DNA of 64,000 nucleotides from Microcystis aeruginosa LEGE 91341 (GTDB taxonomy: Bacteria > Cyanobacteriota > Cyanobacteriia > Cyanobacteriales > Microcystaceae). Position numbers and translations under genes: made by a program. Positions 45,183 to 54,954 of this stretch are shown one piece after another; position 1 is the first letter of the stretch, and each line of letters begins with the position of its first letter. The stretch is taken from positions 1 through 64,000 of the forward strand of contig NZ_JADEXY010000004.1 in the NCBI RefSeq assembly GCF_015206885.1, read 5' to 3'. The notes below the pieces were generated by a model. That model saw only the letters and a list, made by a program, of their open reading frames with translations, was not told the DNA's origin and made no database searches.

Positions 45183-45569
45183 ATGAAATTGGCGCGGTTA
45201 GGGGGAATGGTGTTAGGAGTGGTTTTAGGGGGAATTGCGGGGATATTGCTGACAACTAACCCTAATCGTCAAGATTACGAACAATATGCTTCCCAGAGGT
45301 TAACTAGCTATCTTAAGGATAATGTCTGCGCTCGGGCGCAAGCTTCCCTCGAAGTACAAGCTCTCTTACGGGGTTACTGTAAAATGTTGGTGGATACGGG
45401 TCATCCTTTTTTACAAGAAGCGATCGCCACTAACACATCTAGAAAGAATTTTCTCATTTTCAGCGTTTATCAAACGGAATTATCGTTCCCTCCCCCTTTA
45501 CCTAGTTATCAATTCAGTACCGTCGGTTTTTTGAATAAATTATACATCTACGAAGCTTTAGAACTGTAG
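45183..45569 (+). CDS. DUF4359 family protein
   Basis: The 128-residue protein has a single N-terminal membrane or signal helix, followed by T-N-P-N-R-Q-D-Y-E-Q-Y-A and the region R-K-N-F-L-I-F-S-V-Y-Q-T, then L-P-S-Y-Q-F-x-T-V-G, as in cyanobacterial DUF4359 proteins. Two cysteines (D-N-V-C-A, R-G-Y-C-K) may form a disulfide outside the membrane. Its function is unknown. It is monocistronic, next to tRNA-His. Confidence 0.85.
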   Translation: MKLARLGGMVLGVVLGGIAGILLTTNPNRQDYEQYASQRLTSYLKDNVCARAQASLEVQALLRGYCKMLVDTGHPFLQEAIATNTSRKNFLIFSVYQTELSFPPPLPSYQFSTVGFLNKLYIYEALEL

Positions 45570-45645
45570 TTAGGCAATTGAATTTGTCCGAGAGTGATTT
45601 TCTTGTAGTGGTAATAGCTGAAACTTTTGCTAATTGGGCATTTTT

Positions 45646-46170
45646 TTATCGTCGGTGATTGGGATTTCCTCCATTTACGGAAAAAAGCAGACTTTGCCAT
45701 TCCAAAAGTACAGGAGTCGGGATACTGAGAGCGCGGGGATTGTCTAGGGGGAGGGAAAGCTCGATCGCTTCGGTAACGGGTAGCTGCGCTAAGATATCCT
45801 GCATCTTGTATTGACCAACGTTAGCTGCGGGTGATTCTTGGGCAAAAGCATCCTCAGCCGCTAAAATTTGACCTTTAGCAGTGGTTATCGTTAATTTTTC
45901 TGGGTGAAGAAACTCAATCCCCTCTGGAAATCCCACCAAGCGCAAACTAATTTCTACCGTTTCCTCATCTTTAACTCGTTTGAATAACACCACCTGCCAA
46001 GGACTACCAGTATCATCGCGCAAACTATGACGGGATTGATACAACAGCTGCCCCGGTCCTTCTGACTGTTGTCGAGTTAGAGCTAGTGCGGACAAGGAAA
46101 AATCGATTTTAAGGCTGATAAACAGCAAAAAACTGACGAGAACACAAAATAATAACAGAAATCGTTTCAT
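45646..46170 (-). CDS. DUF3122 family secreted protein
   Basis: The mature domain has the DUF3122 pattern: S-R-H-S-L-R-D-D-T-G-S-P-W-Q-V-V-L-F-K-R, L-R-L-V-G-F-P, P-E-K-L-T-I-T-T and P-A-A-N-V-G-Q-Y-x-M-x-D-I-L-x-Q-L. I start at ATG 46170, which puts a clean signal peptide (K-R-F-L-L-L-F-C-V-L-V-S) at the N-terminus and gives 174 residues; the start at 46224 adds 18 residues. Function unknown, cyanobacteria-restricted as far as I know. Confidence 0.85.
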   Translation of the reverse strand: MKRFLLLFCVLVSFLLFISLKIDFSLSALALTRQQSEGPGQLLYQSRHSLRDDTGSPWQVVLFKRVKDEETVEISLRLVGFPEGIEFLHPEKLTITTAKGQILAAEDAFAQESPAANVGQYKMQDILAQLPVTEAIELSLPLDNPRALSIPTPVLLEWQSLLFSVNGGNPNHRR

Positions 46171-46224
46171 AACTTTATTGACATTAGCTAAAAAATATGA
46201 TGCGAGCTTCGGCACTTGAGCCAA

Positions 46225-46908
46225 ATCAATATAATTATATCACTATATAGTTAATTATTTAGAAAAGCTGCTGTCAAGGGGAGTGGAGCGGCTTTTTTCC
46301 GCAAAGACATTGTAAGCTGTTCGTAATTTAAATGGCTTGTTGAGACGAGGCAAAAGGCAAGAGGCAAAAGGCAACAGTAAAGGGATTGGGTGAGGTTCGG
46401 CTAATCTAAGAATAAGCGGTTTAAATGCGTCTTAGCTTATGATTGATTATATAAAATGATAGTTGCAACTCATTGTTCGCTTAATTTTTTAGGGGAAGGG
46501 TTTTAAAGTTGCTGTTACCTTTATCCTGTATGCTTTTTAGCGAATAAGGTAAGTAGAACATTGCCGAGAGTGCGATCGCCAATTGGCTCGCTCAAACCCT
46601 AATCAATTCGTTAACCTAAAAAATAGCCTTTTTGTACTAATAAATATTTGAGTAGAACACTCAATGCGTTTGCTAGAGTGCATTTGGGAAAATTTGATAA
46701 ATTTTCGGTTCGAGAAATGAGCGAACGGTGAGTCAAAGATAGGAACAACCTTTGATCCTAGCCCATCGATCAAAAAACTACTATGGGGTCCACCAGTAGC
46801 AACAAGGTGAACAGTCACAGAACTTAACGGCCTATGATTAAAGAGACGAGGAATCAGAACCCGAAATAAATCCTCGCCCCGCCATTGCCTTGATTCTCCC
46901 TGATAATT
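46225..46908. other. Intergenic region with hairpin and palindromic repeat
   Basis: A hairpin with six T (AAAAGCTGC 46263-46271 with GCGGCTTTT 46288-46296) looks like an orphan terminator. Copy 2 of the 120 bp repeat follows at 46313. A 119-residue frame on the minus strand across 46603-46962 has no family features and overlaps the next gene, so I do not call it. Confidence 0.5.
46313..46439 (-). repeat. MITE-like repeat, copy 2 (inverted relative to 4424-4543)
   Basis: Read in reverse complement, this 127 bp block matches 4424-4543 almost throughout, including TAAGCTAAGACGCATTTAAA at one end and the GCAAAAGGCAA repeats, with seven extra bases in the repeat tract. Confidence 0.75.
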
Positions 46909-49536
46909 ATGGGACTTTTTGCCCGTCACCAAAACCTCCGTCAGTGGTTTAAATCCCAACACTTCGGACGTAGCGCGACCGATAGTCGTTATGCTTTACT
47001 GGTTGCCTGTTTAATCGGAATTCTCTCCGCCTTTGCCGCTATTATCCTGAAATTGGGCATCGGTTGGTTAGGTGGTTGGCGGGTGCATCTAGTAGCCAAT
47101 TCCTCTCCTTTCCTAGTTTTGCCCCTCGGTGGTTTTCTGCTGGGTTACAGCGCCGGTTGGATTGTGGAACACTTCTCCCCCGCAGCCGCCGGGGGTGGCA
47201 TTCCCCAAGTAAAAGCGGCCTTAGCTAAATATCCTTTGCCCTTGTCTTGGCGCGTCGCCCTAGTAAAAATGATCGGGGCGATCCTGATTCTTGGCGGTGG
47301 TTTAACCCTTGGTCGTCGGGCCCCCACGGTACACATCGGGGCAGCCCTAGCAGCCCAATTAAGCGTCTGGCTGCCCACCAGTCCTGATCACCGTCGTCAG
47401 ATGATCGCAGCCGGGGCAGCCGCCGGGTTAGCGGCCGGTTTTACTACTCCCATCGCCGGCGTCCTCTTTGTGATCGAGGAATTAATGCGCGATGTTTCCA
47501 GTATGACCCTAGAAACGGCGATCGTGGCTTCCTTTACCGGGGCCGTGGTTTCGATGATGTTGCAGAATACCCCCTCGATTATCACTGAATATGCCAATAT
47601 TAGCTTCTCTGCCCAAGAAATACCCATTTATTGCCTTTTGGGGGTTTTAGCGGGCTTATTGGGGTCTTTATTCAATCAAGGCATCCTTTTTTGTAGTCAG
47701 CTGCAGCGGCGTTGGCGGTTATCTTTAGCTTGGCGCATCGGTCTGGTCAGTTGGTTATCGGGAACGGTAGTGGCTTTTTTACCGGACTTTTTTCGAGATA
47801 ATACGGGTTTACGCGAATTTTTGCTGGCAGGGGAATTAAGTTGGCAGAATACCGCCCTCGCTTTTGTGGTCTATTTTTTCCTGACGATGATCTCCTATAG
47901 TTCCGGCGCTCCGGGAGGACTGCTCGCCCCCGCTTTGGTGTTGGGATCCTGTTTGGGGTTTCTGGTGGGGGGAATCGAGACGAAAATTATGGGTTTCGGC
48001 AGCGAACCTAGTTATGCTTTAGCCGGTATGGGGGCTTTTTTTACGGGAGTAGTCAGGGTTCCGGTAACGGCGATCGTGATTGTCTTTGAACTGCATCACA
48101 ATTTTAATGTTGTGCTGCCCCTGATGTTGACCTGTGCCGTTTCTTATATCACTGCCGAAAGCATTCTACCCGGTTCTCTCTATCAGCATTTACTTTCCGC
48201 TAGTGGTATTATTCTCAACGAGGAAACCCCTGCTAATGATGTGCTGGCCCATCTATCCGCTATGGATGTGATGCAATCCCAGGTGGAAATTCTGCCGGCG
48301 GATTTACCCCTGGGGGAAGTGGTGAAAATTATGTCCCGTTCCCATCATCGAGGTTTTCCCGTGGTGGAACAGGGGCGACTATTGGGGATTTTTACCCAAA
48401 GTGATCTGGATAAATGGCACTCAAAAAACAGTCAAACCGTCCTGCGGGAGATCATGACTCCCAATCCGATTACGGTGGCCCCCCAGGCAGCTTTAAGCGA
48501 TGTTTTATTTCTCTTAAATCGCTATCAGCTTTCCCGTTTACCCGTTACCGATGGTCAAAAACTGGTGGGGATCATCACCCGCACTGATATTATCCGGGTG
48601 GAAGCTGATCAATTGGGGGGGGTTTGTCAACTGCCCCAACCCAGTACCCCTTCCTATGTGGTTTATCAAACTCGTTCCCCAGCTGTGGGAATAGGCCGGA
48701 TTTTGTTACCTATTGCCAATCCCGACACCGCTACCGCTTTGTTTAAAATTGCTGTTGCGATCGCCCGTGAACGCAATTATGAGATAGATTGTCTCTATGT
48801 GATTACTGTGCCTCGTCTTAGTTCTCCGGCGGAAGTAAAGGTAGATACGCGGGAAGGACGCAAATTACTTCATCGTTTGGAAAGATTAGCGCGACAGCAG
48901 AATATCTCTGTTCATACACAAATTTCGGTGGCTCAGGATATCGCCGAAGGGATTTTGGCCACGATTCGCGAACGACACAGCAATTTATTAATTATGGGTT
49001 GGACGGGGGAAAGATCCACCACTGGGGCGATTTTTGGGGTTTTAGTCGATACTTTGATTGCTCAGGCCCCCTGTGAAACCATCTTGGTAAAATTGGGAAC
49101 AAAGGATTGTTTTCCCAACGATTCTAATCGGGAAAGGATTTGGCTGATTCCCACCGCTGGCGGTCCTAATGCCCAACGAGCTTTAGCATTATTGCCTAGT
49201 TTGCTGTCTTTGTCCGAGTCTTCCGATTATCCCAAACTTTGGTTATGTAAAATCTATTCTCCGACGGAGTTAATGCCAGATCTGTCTATTTTGGAAGTTT
49301 TACAAGCATCTTTACAGAAAGCGATCGCACAGCCGATTGTACCTTTACCGATTCGTTCGGCCTCTCCCGCCGAGGCGGTAATTAATCTGGTAGAATCGGA
49401 GGATTGTTCTTTGGTGCTTTTGGGTGCATCTAGGGAAAGCTTGCTCAATCAGTTATTAAATGGCAATATCCCCTCGACGATTGCCCGTGCGGTTAATTGC
49501 ACTGTGATTCTCGTGCGAGGGGAATTATCAGATTAG
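46909..49536 (+). CDS. ClC-type chloride transporter with CBS pair and two USP domains
   Basis: The 875-residue protein has a ClC membrane domain (about 25-430), a CBS pair (about 445-565, with G-I-F-T-Q-S-D-L and V-G-I-I-T-R-T-D-I) and two universal-stress-protein-like domains (about 590-730 and 740-872). In the ClC part G-G-G-I-P-Q replaces G-S-G-I-P, and residues 135-139 read G-R-R-A-P where the family has G-R-E-G-P, so the external gating glutamate is an Arg (137). The internal I-E-E is kept. The CBS/USP tail suggests nucleotide control. ATG 46909 is preceded by no strong ribosome site. Confidence 0.92.
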   Translation: MGLFARHQNLRQWFKSQHFGRSATDSRYALLVACLIGILSAFAAIILKLGIGWLGGWRVHLVANSSPFLVLPLGGFLLGYSAGWIVEHFSPAAAGGGIPQVKAALAKYPLPLSWRVALVKMIGAILILGGGLTLGRRAPTVHIGAALAAQLSVWLPTSPDHRRQMIAAGAAAGLAAGFTTPIAGVLFVIEELMRDVSSMTLETAIVASFTGAVVSMMLQNTPSIITEYANISFSAQEIPIYCLLGVLAGLLGSLFNQGILFCSQLQRRWRLSLAWRIGLVSWLSGTVVAFLPDFFRDNTGLREFLLAGELSWQNTALAFVVYFFLTMISYSSGAPGGLLAPALVLGSCLGFLVGGIETKIMGFGSEPSYALAGMGAFFTGVVRVPVTAIVIVFELHHNFNVVLPLMLTCAVSYITAESILPGSLYQHLLSASGIILNEETPANDVLAHLSAMDVMQSQVEILPADLPLGEVVKIMSRSHHRGFPVVEQGRLLGIFTQSDLDKWHSKNSQTVLREIMTPNPITVAPQAALSDVLFLLNRYQLSRLPVTDGQKLVGIITRTDIIRVEADQLGGVCQLPQPSTPSYVVYQTRSPAVGIGRILLPIANPDTATALFKIAVAIARERNYEIDCLYVITVPRLSSPAEVKVDTREGRKLLHRLERLARQQNISVHTQISVAQDIAEGILATIRERHSNLLIMGWTGERSTTGAIFGVLVDTLIAQAPCETILVKLGTKDCFPNDSNRERIWLIPTAGGPNAQRALALLPSLLSLSESSDYPKLWLCKIYSPTELMPDLSILEVLQASLQKAIAQPIVPLPIRSASPAEAVINLVESEDCSLVLLGASRESLLNQLLNGNIPSTIARAVNCTVILVRGELSD

Positions 49537-49544
49537 TTTATTAG

Positions 49545-49925
49545 CTAGGCGGAAGCTAAACTTAAACCGAAGGGTACGGTATTGTCAATTTTCGCCCCTT
49601 GACTTTCCTCTAGGGAATGGGGGTAGAATATTTCCCCCTCTAGTTGACCATCGGAGTCATCCTCATCCCCATCGCTGATATAAAGGCGTTCACAGGGGAT
49701 ATTATCGGAAAGGATGGAACTGGCCATCATCCCCGTATGAATCTCTAAGAAAGCATCCGCTAGGGTCTCAAATACTAAACGCTGCCCGGGGAAAACCACC
49801 CTTTCAAAATACCAGTTAGCAATATTGGTGATGCGAACAATTTGAATATGACTGGTCGCATTGACATAGCAACAAAGAATACTATTTTTCTTGCCGTTGG
49901 GGAGGGGATCGAGAATCTGTGCCAT
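49545..49925 (-). CDS. DUF1830 family protein
   Basis: The 126-residue protein contains the DUF1830 core I-L-C-C-Y-V-N-A-T, I-Q-I-V-R-I-T-N-I-x-N-W-Y-F-E-R-V-V-F-P-G and L-E-I-H-T-G, ending in I-P-C-E-R-L. The family is small, cytoplasmic and cyanobacteria-specific, with unknown role. It has an acidic C-terminal extension (D-G-D-E-D-D-S-D-G). It converges on the ClC gene with an eight-base gap. Confidence 0.9.
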   Translation of the reverse strand: MAQILDPLPNGKKNSILCCYVNATSHIQIVRITNIANWYFERVVFPGQRLVFETLADAFLEIHTGMMASSILSDNIPCERLYISDGDEDDSDGQLEGEIFYPHSLEESQGAKIDNTVPFGLSLASA

Positions 49926-50188
49926 AGCAATTGAGGTGATCTTAAAGTGGGTTTGTCATCGCTCCTTCACCGTAACATCCTTTGATCCCCGATAGTTGTA
50001 AAGATGATTACATTACTCTGATAAAAATCTACTGATCGCTTTTTCTGGTGATAGAAGGCGGTTTTTATTAAAAAATCATTAAATTTAACTAATGCCTAGT
50101 TTTGGCTATTTGTCAAGGGGGTAACTGCGCTTTTTTGCTGTTTTTCTCGATTTTTTGCCCAGCTATTTATCACTCAATTTTGTTAACG

Positions 50189-50305
50189 GTCCTTGACAAC
50201 CTGCCTGACCCCGATGTGCTGGCTTTGGAGATTATGGAAAACCTAGAAGCTGGATTAGAAAGCTTTCGGACAATTGTGGACAGTTTAGAAGTCACCGAGA
50301 CTTAA
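50189..50305 (+). pseudogene. Relic of a type I restriction-modification subunit C-terminus
   Basis: The frame encodes L-P-D-P-D-V-L-A-L-E-I-M-E-N-L-E-A-G-L and then a short helix and stop, resembling the last 40 residues of HsdM-type methyltransferases or related subunits. The upstream 30 codons of the same frame do not match, so this is a fragment. It marks the left end of a defence-like segment. Confidence 0.45.
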
Positions 50306-50407
50306 TGCTTCCAACTTCCATCGGGGAAGGTGAGAAATTCTCGATTAATACACTTGCTCGCACCATTAATTCTACCAAAAACCGCCCGCACTTTTTCCCT
50401 AATTGCC

Positions 50408-50525
50408 ATGGTTTTCGATCCTAACTTTTATCCCTACCCTTCCCAACGTCGTTTAATTTTTTCCCCTCGCGCTGCCGTCGCTACCAGTCAATCCCTAGCC
50501 ACCGATGTGTTAAACATTTTCAAGA
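50408..50525 (+). pseudogene. 5' stub of a gamma-glutamyltransferase gene
   Basis: ATG 50408 begins M-V-F-D-P-N-F-Y-P-Y-P-S and continues with P-R-A-A-V-A-T-S-Q-S-L-A-T, the typical N-terminus of cyanobacterial GGT. After about 34 residues the expected G-L-x-I-L-x-x-G-G-N-A region is lost and the frame runs into unrelated sequence before the convergent NACHT gene. The rest of the gene is not found in the window. Confidence 0.65.
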
Positions 50526-50559
50526 ATAATACTTATGGTAAATTTTTCGGATCAATAAT

Positions 50560-53500
50560 TTATTTTACCATTTTTTCTAGCCAAGTTTGTAAGGCATTTT
50601 CGAGGTTAATTTGATTGGGTAAAAATCCTTGTATTGGCTGTTCGATAGGTTTATCTGTGATTATGGCAATAGAAGCAAAATCGCTGATAAGTTGGCAAAG
50701 TTGAATAAAAGAATCCCTCGGATCATCACCATAAAAAATCAGGGCAAGATTTGGGGTTTCAGTCTTGAGACACCATTCTAAATCATAGACATCATTAATC
50801 GGAGAAATTAATTTTGTCAAGATACGATTACCAATACCTTTCGCAAGGCGATCGAGGTTAGTCTCTTGGTTTATTGTTTTAATATCAATAGTGCGAACAT
50901 TGGGGTTATTTGTTTTAATTTTTTCGAGAATATAGTCTAAGTGTTGCGATTGTAGTTCTTCGGGAATGCTGTTTTCATTTTGACCGTGCCACGCTTTATA
51001 AAATTCGGGGTAGGTCATCTGTTGAGCGCAATACCAACAAAGTCTATAGGATTTTTCAAAAGTTGTTCTATCATAACTGCTATAAGCTTCGGTCAAATAT
51101 TTTTTTAGTGACTTGATTATTAGATATAGTACATCGTTTTTAGACATACTTTCATAGTCAATTTCAATTGGATTTGGAATTCGATCAAAATAATCTGGAT
51201 AACTACCTTTAATTATAGATGCTAAAGCCTCGAAACAATAGTCTATGCCAATGTCTACGCTAATATTACTTGTATGTGTTTCGATTAATTCTGAAATTTT
51301 CACATATTGTACTTCAAGCTCTGTGTCTTCACCTTCCCTGTCTAATTCAAAAAGATATTCCCAGTCTGAATTTTTTAGCTTATTTAATAAAGATTTTTTG
51401 TCTTGACTATCAAATATCTTACTATGTTCTGATTTATTTAAAGTATTTTCTTCATACCAAATAGTCAAGCGATCCATGTTGTACAACAAATCCCAATTTT
51501 CTAAAATCTCATAGATTATTATTTCTTTGTTTTTAGAAAATTCTGGTTCAGTCATAAGAAAGGAAAAAAAGTTATCAAAATTTAATGGATCAGTAATAGC
51601 TAATCTTTTTATAAAGTCCACGGTTTTCTTGTGTTCTAGAAAAAAAAGATTATCTTTTTTTTGAGAGTTTGCTTTAGGAATAATATCCCACAGTTTTTGA
51701 TTGAGTTTTTTTAACAATATCGATATTAGCTCTGGAGTTTCTGAAATAGTTTTTCCTGTTTGCGGCTGCTCCGATAAACTCCATAGCACACATGAACGAT
51801 AAAGATAATCTAGTTCTTCATCTATCAATAGATGAAGACCAATTGATATCCCTAATTGATTGCTACTGTCATAATTCAATAGAAAAGAAACTGAAGGAAC
51901 CAGATTTTCTGCTTTATTCAGTTTGCAGTTATTCTCGATAATCAAGCAATAGTTTGTTAAAGTGGCAATAAATTTATCTTTTTCAAACTCATACAATGAG
52001 TCTAAGAGCGTCCATGAATCGATCCCATAAGGATAATGATATATTTCCCCCGTATTTATATCAATTTCACCGCAAGTTATTTGAATGGCCTTGGTGAGAA
52101 TTTTATCATAATTGCAATATTGTTTGAATTCACCTAAAAACTTTATCAGAATTTTAAAAGAAACAAGCCAGTAAAAATTACAAAACCCACAACCATCATT
52201 AAAATTAAACAACTCCTCCATTAATTTATTTTTTTCAGCTATTATCCGATCACTTTGCTGTCCTAACCATAATAAAATAACTTCTGTCCATTGATTTTCA
52301 AAAACTCTATAGACTCCTTGTTCTGGATTTTCGGGAATATGATTCAAGAAAAATTGATAATCATCAATAACCAAAGCGGCAAAATATTCTTGAAAACTGG
52401 GATGAAAGAAAGCATAAACTTCTTCCTCTGGATTTTCTTCAGCAACCCCAACGATGTTTAACCAACCTATATCTAAAGCTAATTTACCTAAAGGTTGATC
52501 GATTTCACCCAAATATTTAACTACTTGCTCACGACTTAAGCGGAAACGATTTGATGGTTGATTAATTGCTGCCTTTGCCAATTCTCCCAAGGCACGATTT
52601 AACTTTTTTTGCCGTGACAGTGTAGTGGAAAAATATTCAGATTTCCATTTGTATAGAGTTTCTACAAACCATTTATATAAACCCGCTTTCGTTTCGGGTA
52701 AAGAACCCTCTCGTCTTTGCCAAGCGTAACAAAGTAAAGTTAATTGGAGAGGATTTTTAATTAAATCTCGAATAGGTTCTTTTCCCGATTTATTTAACTC
52801 ACCTTGAAGCAATAAAGAACGCTCATGATCATTGATAAAAAACCGACCAATGAAATCCTTAACTTGTTCCTCATCAAAATCTAAATTCCGATAAACATCG
52901 AAATTATCGAGATAATTCTTACCATTATCCCACACATTCAACCGACAGGTTAACAGGATTCTTGCTGCAGCGAGCCAACTTTGCTCAATCTGGTTACGAA
53001 TCCAGAATAATGGGTTATTAATCCCCATCTCATCGAGTCCGTCTAGTAATAACCAAACTCTCTCGGTATTGAAAATATCTACTAATGCTTGTTTTGATTG
53101 TGGTTTAACCTCAAAGGTTTTTAAAGCTACTTTTAGCCAGTTGTCAAGTAAATAATTCTCTAAATTCTCTCCTGGCAAATCTGCGAGAGAAACCCAAATA
53201 ATTCTATCTTCTGGATGTGTTTGTGAAACGCGATCAACTATCTGCTGTAGTAGGGTAGTTTTTCCCGCACCGGGTTCACCGATAATTGCGATCCGTTTTC
53301 CCGAACTTTTAGGACTATTTCCCCCTTCGATTACCTCACAGAAAAACTGATCATTTTCAAATCTGCGGGTGATTTCTTCTTGGAAATCGTACAATCTCGA
53401 TCCTTTTTCCGCTTCCCCATCCTTAACTCTAGGTTTTTTTCTCCGTTCTATTAATCCCAAAGGAACATACATTTTATCTCGCTCTAAATTAATATCATCC

Positions 53501-53865
53501 CCTACGGTTAAAGGATTTGAGGTCATGCGTTTAATTTGTTCTGCGAGCATTTTTGTAAAGACTTCATGGGGAATAGTTTGCTGCTGCGCTTCTTCCAAAA
53601 CTGGTTCTGATGACTGTAAATGACTAAAATCCACTACATCATCCAGTTTTAATCCTAAAAGTTCGACTATTCCCTTCGCAGTAGCTATTTGGATAGGTTG
53701 GCCGTTAAAAAATCGATCTACGGTAATTTTACTTGTAAAAACTTTCTCAGCAATACGCTCATAAGTTAACTTTTTGCCTTCTTTTCTTGTTTGCGCTTCT
53801 CTGAGTCGAATTTTGCCTTGATTGGTTGCAGAAATCCCCTTTTTTGCCGGTTTAGCTTTAGTCAT
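50560..53865 (-). CDS. NACHT NTPase with N-terminal HTH (NLR-like)
   Basis: The protein of about 1101 residues has an Xre-like helix-turn-helix (about 1-75: Y-E-R-I-A-E-K-V-F-T-S-K-I-T-V-D-R-F), a charged linker, and a NACHT module with Walker A G-E-P-G-A-G-K-T-T (about 196-204), Walker B W-L-L-L-D-G-L-D-E-M-G and L-L-T-C-R-L-N-V-W. A long helical region follows, and a C-terminal alpha/beta domain with L-A-L-I-F-Y-G-D-D-P-R-D-S. Related bacterial NACHT proteins protect against phages. The gene is AT-rich compared with its neighbours. ATG 53865 and ATG 53889 are both possible starts; I use the downstream one. Confidence 0.88.
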   Translation of the reverse strand: MTKAKPAKKGISATNQGKIRLREAQTRKEGKKLTYERIAEKVFTSKITVDRFFNGQPIQIATAKGIVELLGLKLDDVVDFSHLQSSEPVLEEAQQQTIPHEVFTKMLAEQIKRMTSNPLTVGDDINLERDKMYVPLGLIERRKKPRVKDGEAEKGSRLYDFQEEITRRFENDQFFCEVIEGGNSPKSSGKRIAIIGEPGAGKTTLLQQIVDRVSQTHPEDRIIWVSLADLPGENLENYLLDNWLKVALKTFEVKPQSKQALVDIFNTERVWLLLDGLDEMGINNPLFWIRNQIEQSWLAAARILLTCRLNVWDNGKNYLDNFDVYRNLDFDEEQVKDFIGRFFINDHERSLLLQGELNKSGKEPIRDLIKNPLQLTLLCYAWQRREGSLPETKAGLYKWFVETLYKWKSEYFSTTLSRQKKLNRALGELAKAAINQPSNRFRLSREQVVKYLGEIDQPLGKLALDIGWLNIVGVAEENPEEEVYAFFHPSFQEYFAALVIDDYQFFLNHIPENPEQGVYRVFENQWTEVILLWLGQQSDRIIAEKNKLMEELFNFNDGCGFCNFYWLVSFKILIKFLGEFKQYCNYDKILTKAIQITCGEIDINTGEIYHYPYGIDSWTLLDSLYEFEKDKFIATLTNYCLIIENNCKLNKAENLVPSVSFLLNYDSSNQLGISIGLHLLIDEELDYLYRSCVLWSLSEQPQTGKTISETPELISILLKKLNQKLWDIIPKANSQKKDNLFFLEHKKTVDFIKRLAITDPLNFDNFFSFLMTEPEFSKNKEIIIYEILENWDLLYNMDRLTIWYEENTLNKSEHSKIFDSQDKKSLLNKLKNSDWEYLFELDREGEDTELEVQYVKISELIETHTSNISVDIGIDYCFEALASIIKGSYPDYFDRIPNPIEIDYESMSKNDVLYLIIKSLKKYLTEAYSSYDRTTFEKSYRLCWYCAQQMTYPEFYKAWHGQNENSIPEELQSQHLDYILEKIKTNNPNVRTIDIKTINQETNLDRLAKGIGNRILTKLISPINDVYDLEWCLKTETPNLALIFYGDDPRDSFIQLCQLISDFASIAIITDKPIEQPIQGFLPNQINLENALQTWLEKMVK

Positions 53866-54044
53866 AGCGATCGCATTGAGTCTATTCATTCTTTAGCTTT
53901 CCCATCAGGTTAACATTTATCAATATAGCCAGATCAATTTTTATCCACAAGCTCAGATTACCTCACTTCACCTCACTTAATTTTGAGGTGATCTGCTCTC
54001 GAAATTTGATTTTAATGCCGATATTATCGCAATATAAACTTTGA

Positions 54045-54749
54045 ATGAGTAAATATATGGCTCTTAATCAGAATGTCTTACCCAAGACCAATAAAGCGAC
54101 GAATCTAATCCCCTCCCAATCTCAAAAACGGTTAACTCCCTATGCTTGGGTAACTCGTGTAGCGCAACTGATGGCCAAAGAAAAAAACTGTCATTATGGG
54201 AATTGGTTGCCGACAAATTATCATATTTCTTTGCTTCCCAGCGACTTTGATAGTAGCGATCATGACAAAATGGTTATACAAAGATCGAGAGAATTACAAA
54301 ATCTGGGTTTTAGCGTTAATGTGGAGAATGCTAACTCCTTTAAAGTGAAAGGAAAAACCTATTCTATCTGTATTGCTGGTCGTCCTGATATTGTGGCAAT
54401 TAAGGATAATTGGGTAGTGGTGGAGGACTGCAAAAGTGGACGGGAAAAAACCTCCCATCTTTACCAAATCCTCCTCTATATGCTTCTACTCCCCCACGCA
54501 CCGGAAACAAAATCCCTCTGCAAGGGTCAAATTCCCCACGGACGTTTAATTTATTCTGATCGAATTATCGATATACCTAATCAACGGATCGATCGAGATT
54601 TTATCACTCATTTTCAGCAAGTTCTCTCCTCTCTTACCCGTCCCGATTTTCCCCCTCGGCAACCCCACTCCTCGGAATGTCGTTATTGTCGTTTACCCGA
54701 AAAAAACTGTAGTTTTAAACGAGTAAGTTATGCCAATTCTCGCGGGTGA
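54045..54749 (+). CDS. Cas4-like PD-(D/E)XK nuclease, stand-alone
   Basis: The 234-residue protein has a RecB/Cas4-type active site: Asp115 in A-G-R-P-D-I-V and Asp128-Cys-Lys130 in V-V-E-D-C-K-S-G, then a Q-I-L-L-Y motif. The C-terminal cysteines (E-C-R-Y-C and N-C) could hold an iron-sulfur cluster with an upstream Cys. No cas genes or CRISPR array are near, so adaptation is unlikely. It is divergent from the NACHT gene (about 180 bp apart) and may belong to the same defence region, or act in DNA repair. Confidence 0.82.
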   Translation: MSKYMALNQNVLPKTNKATNLIPSQSQKRLTPYAWVTRVAQLMAKEKNCHYGNWLPTNYHISLLPSDFDSSDHDKMVIQRSRELQNLGFSVNVENANSFKVKGKTYSICIAGRPDIVAIKDNWVVVEDCKSGREKTSHLYQILLYMLLLPHAPETKSLCKGQIPHGRLIYSDRIIDIPNQRIDRDFITHFQQVLSSLTRPDFPPRQPHSSECRYCRLPEKNCSFKRVSYANSRG

Positions 54750-54954
54750 AAATTACACATCGAATGATCAATTTAAGTCCCTCTTTTTAAGGGGGATTTA
54801 GGGGGATGAAACTTTTGTCGTCAGTTTTCTCCGTTGGGATAATGGCACTTTTGATGGGCGCACCGATGCCCCCCAAGTCCCCGGATAAATGTAGGATATC
54901 TCTACACTCTAGAAAATCAATATCTTCAGAGCTACCGAGTCAAAGAGAATTAAA

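Noticed and set aside
46603-46962. A 119-residue minus-strand frame upstream of the ClC gene.
   Set aside because: It overlaps the ClC start, has no family features and no ribosome site.
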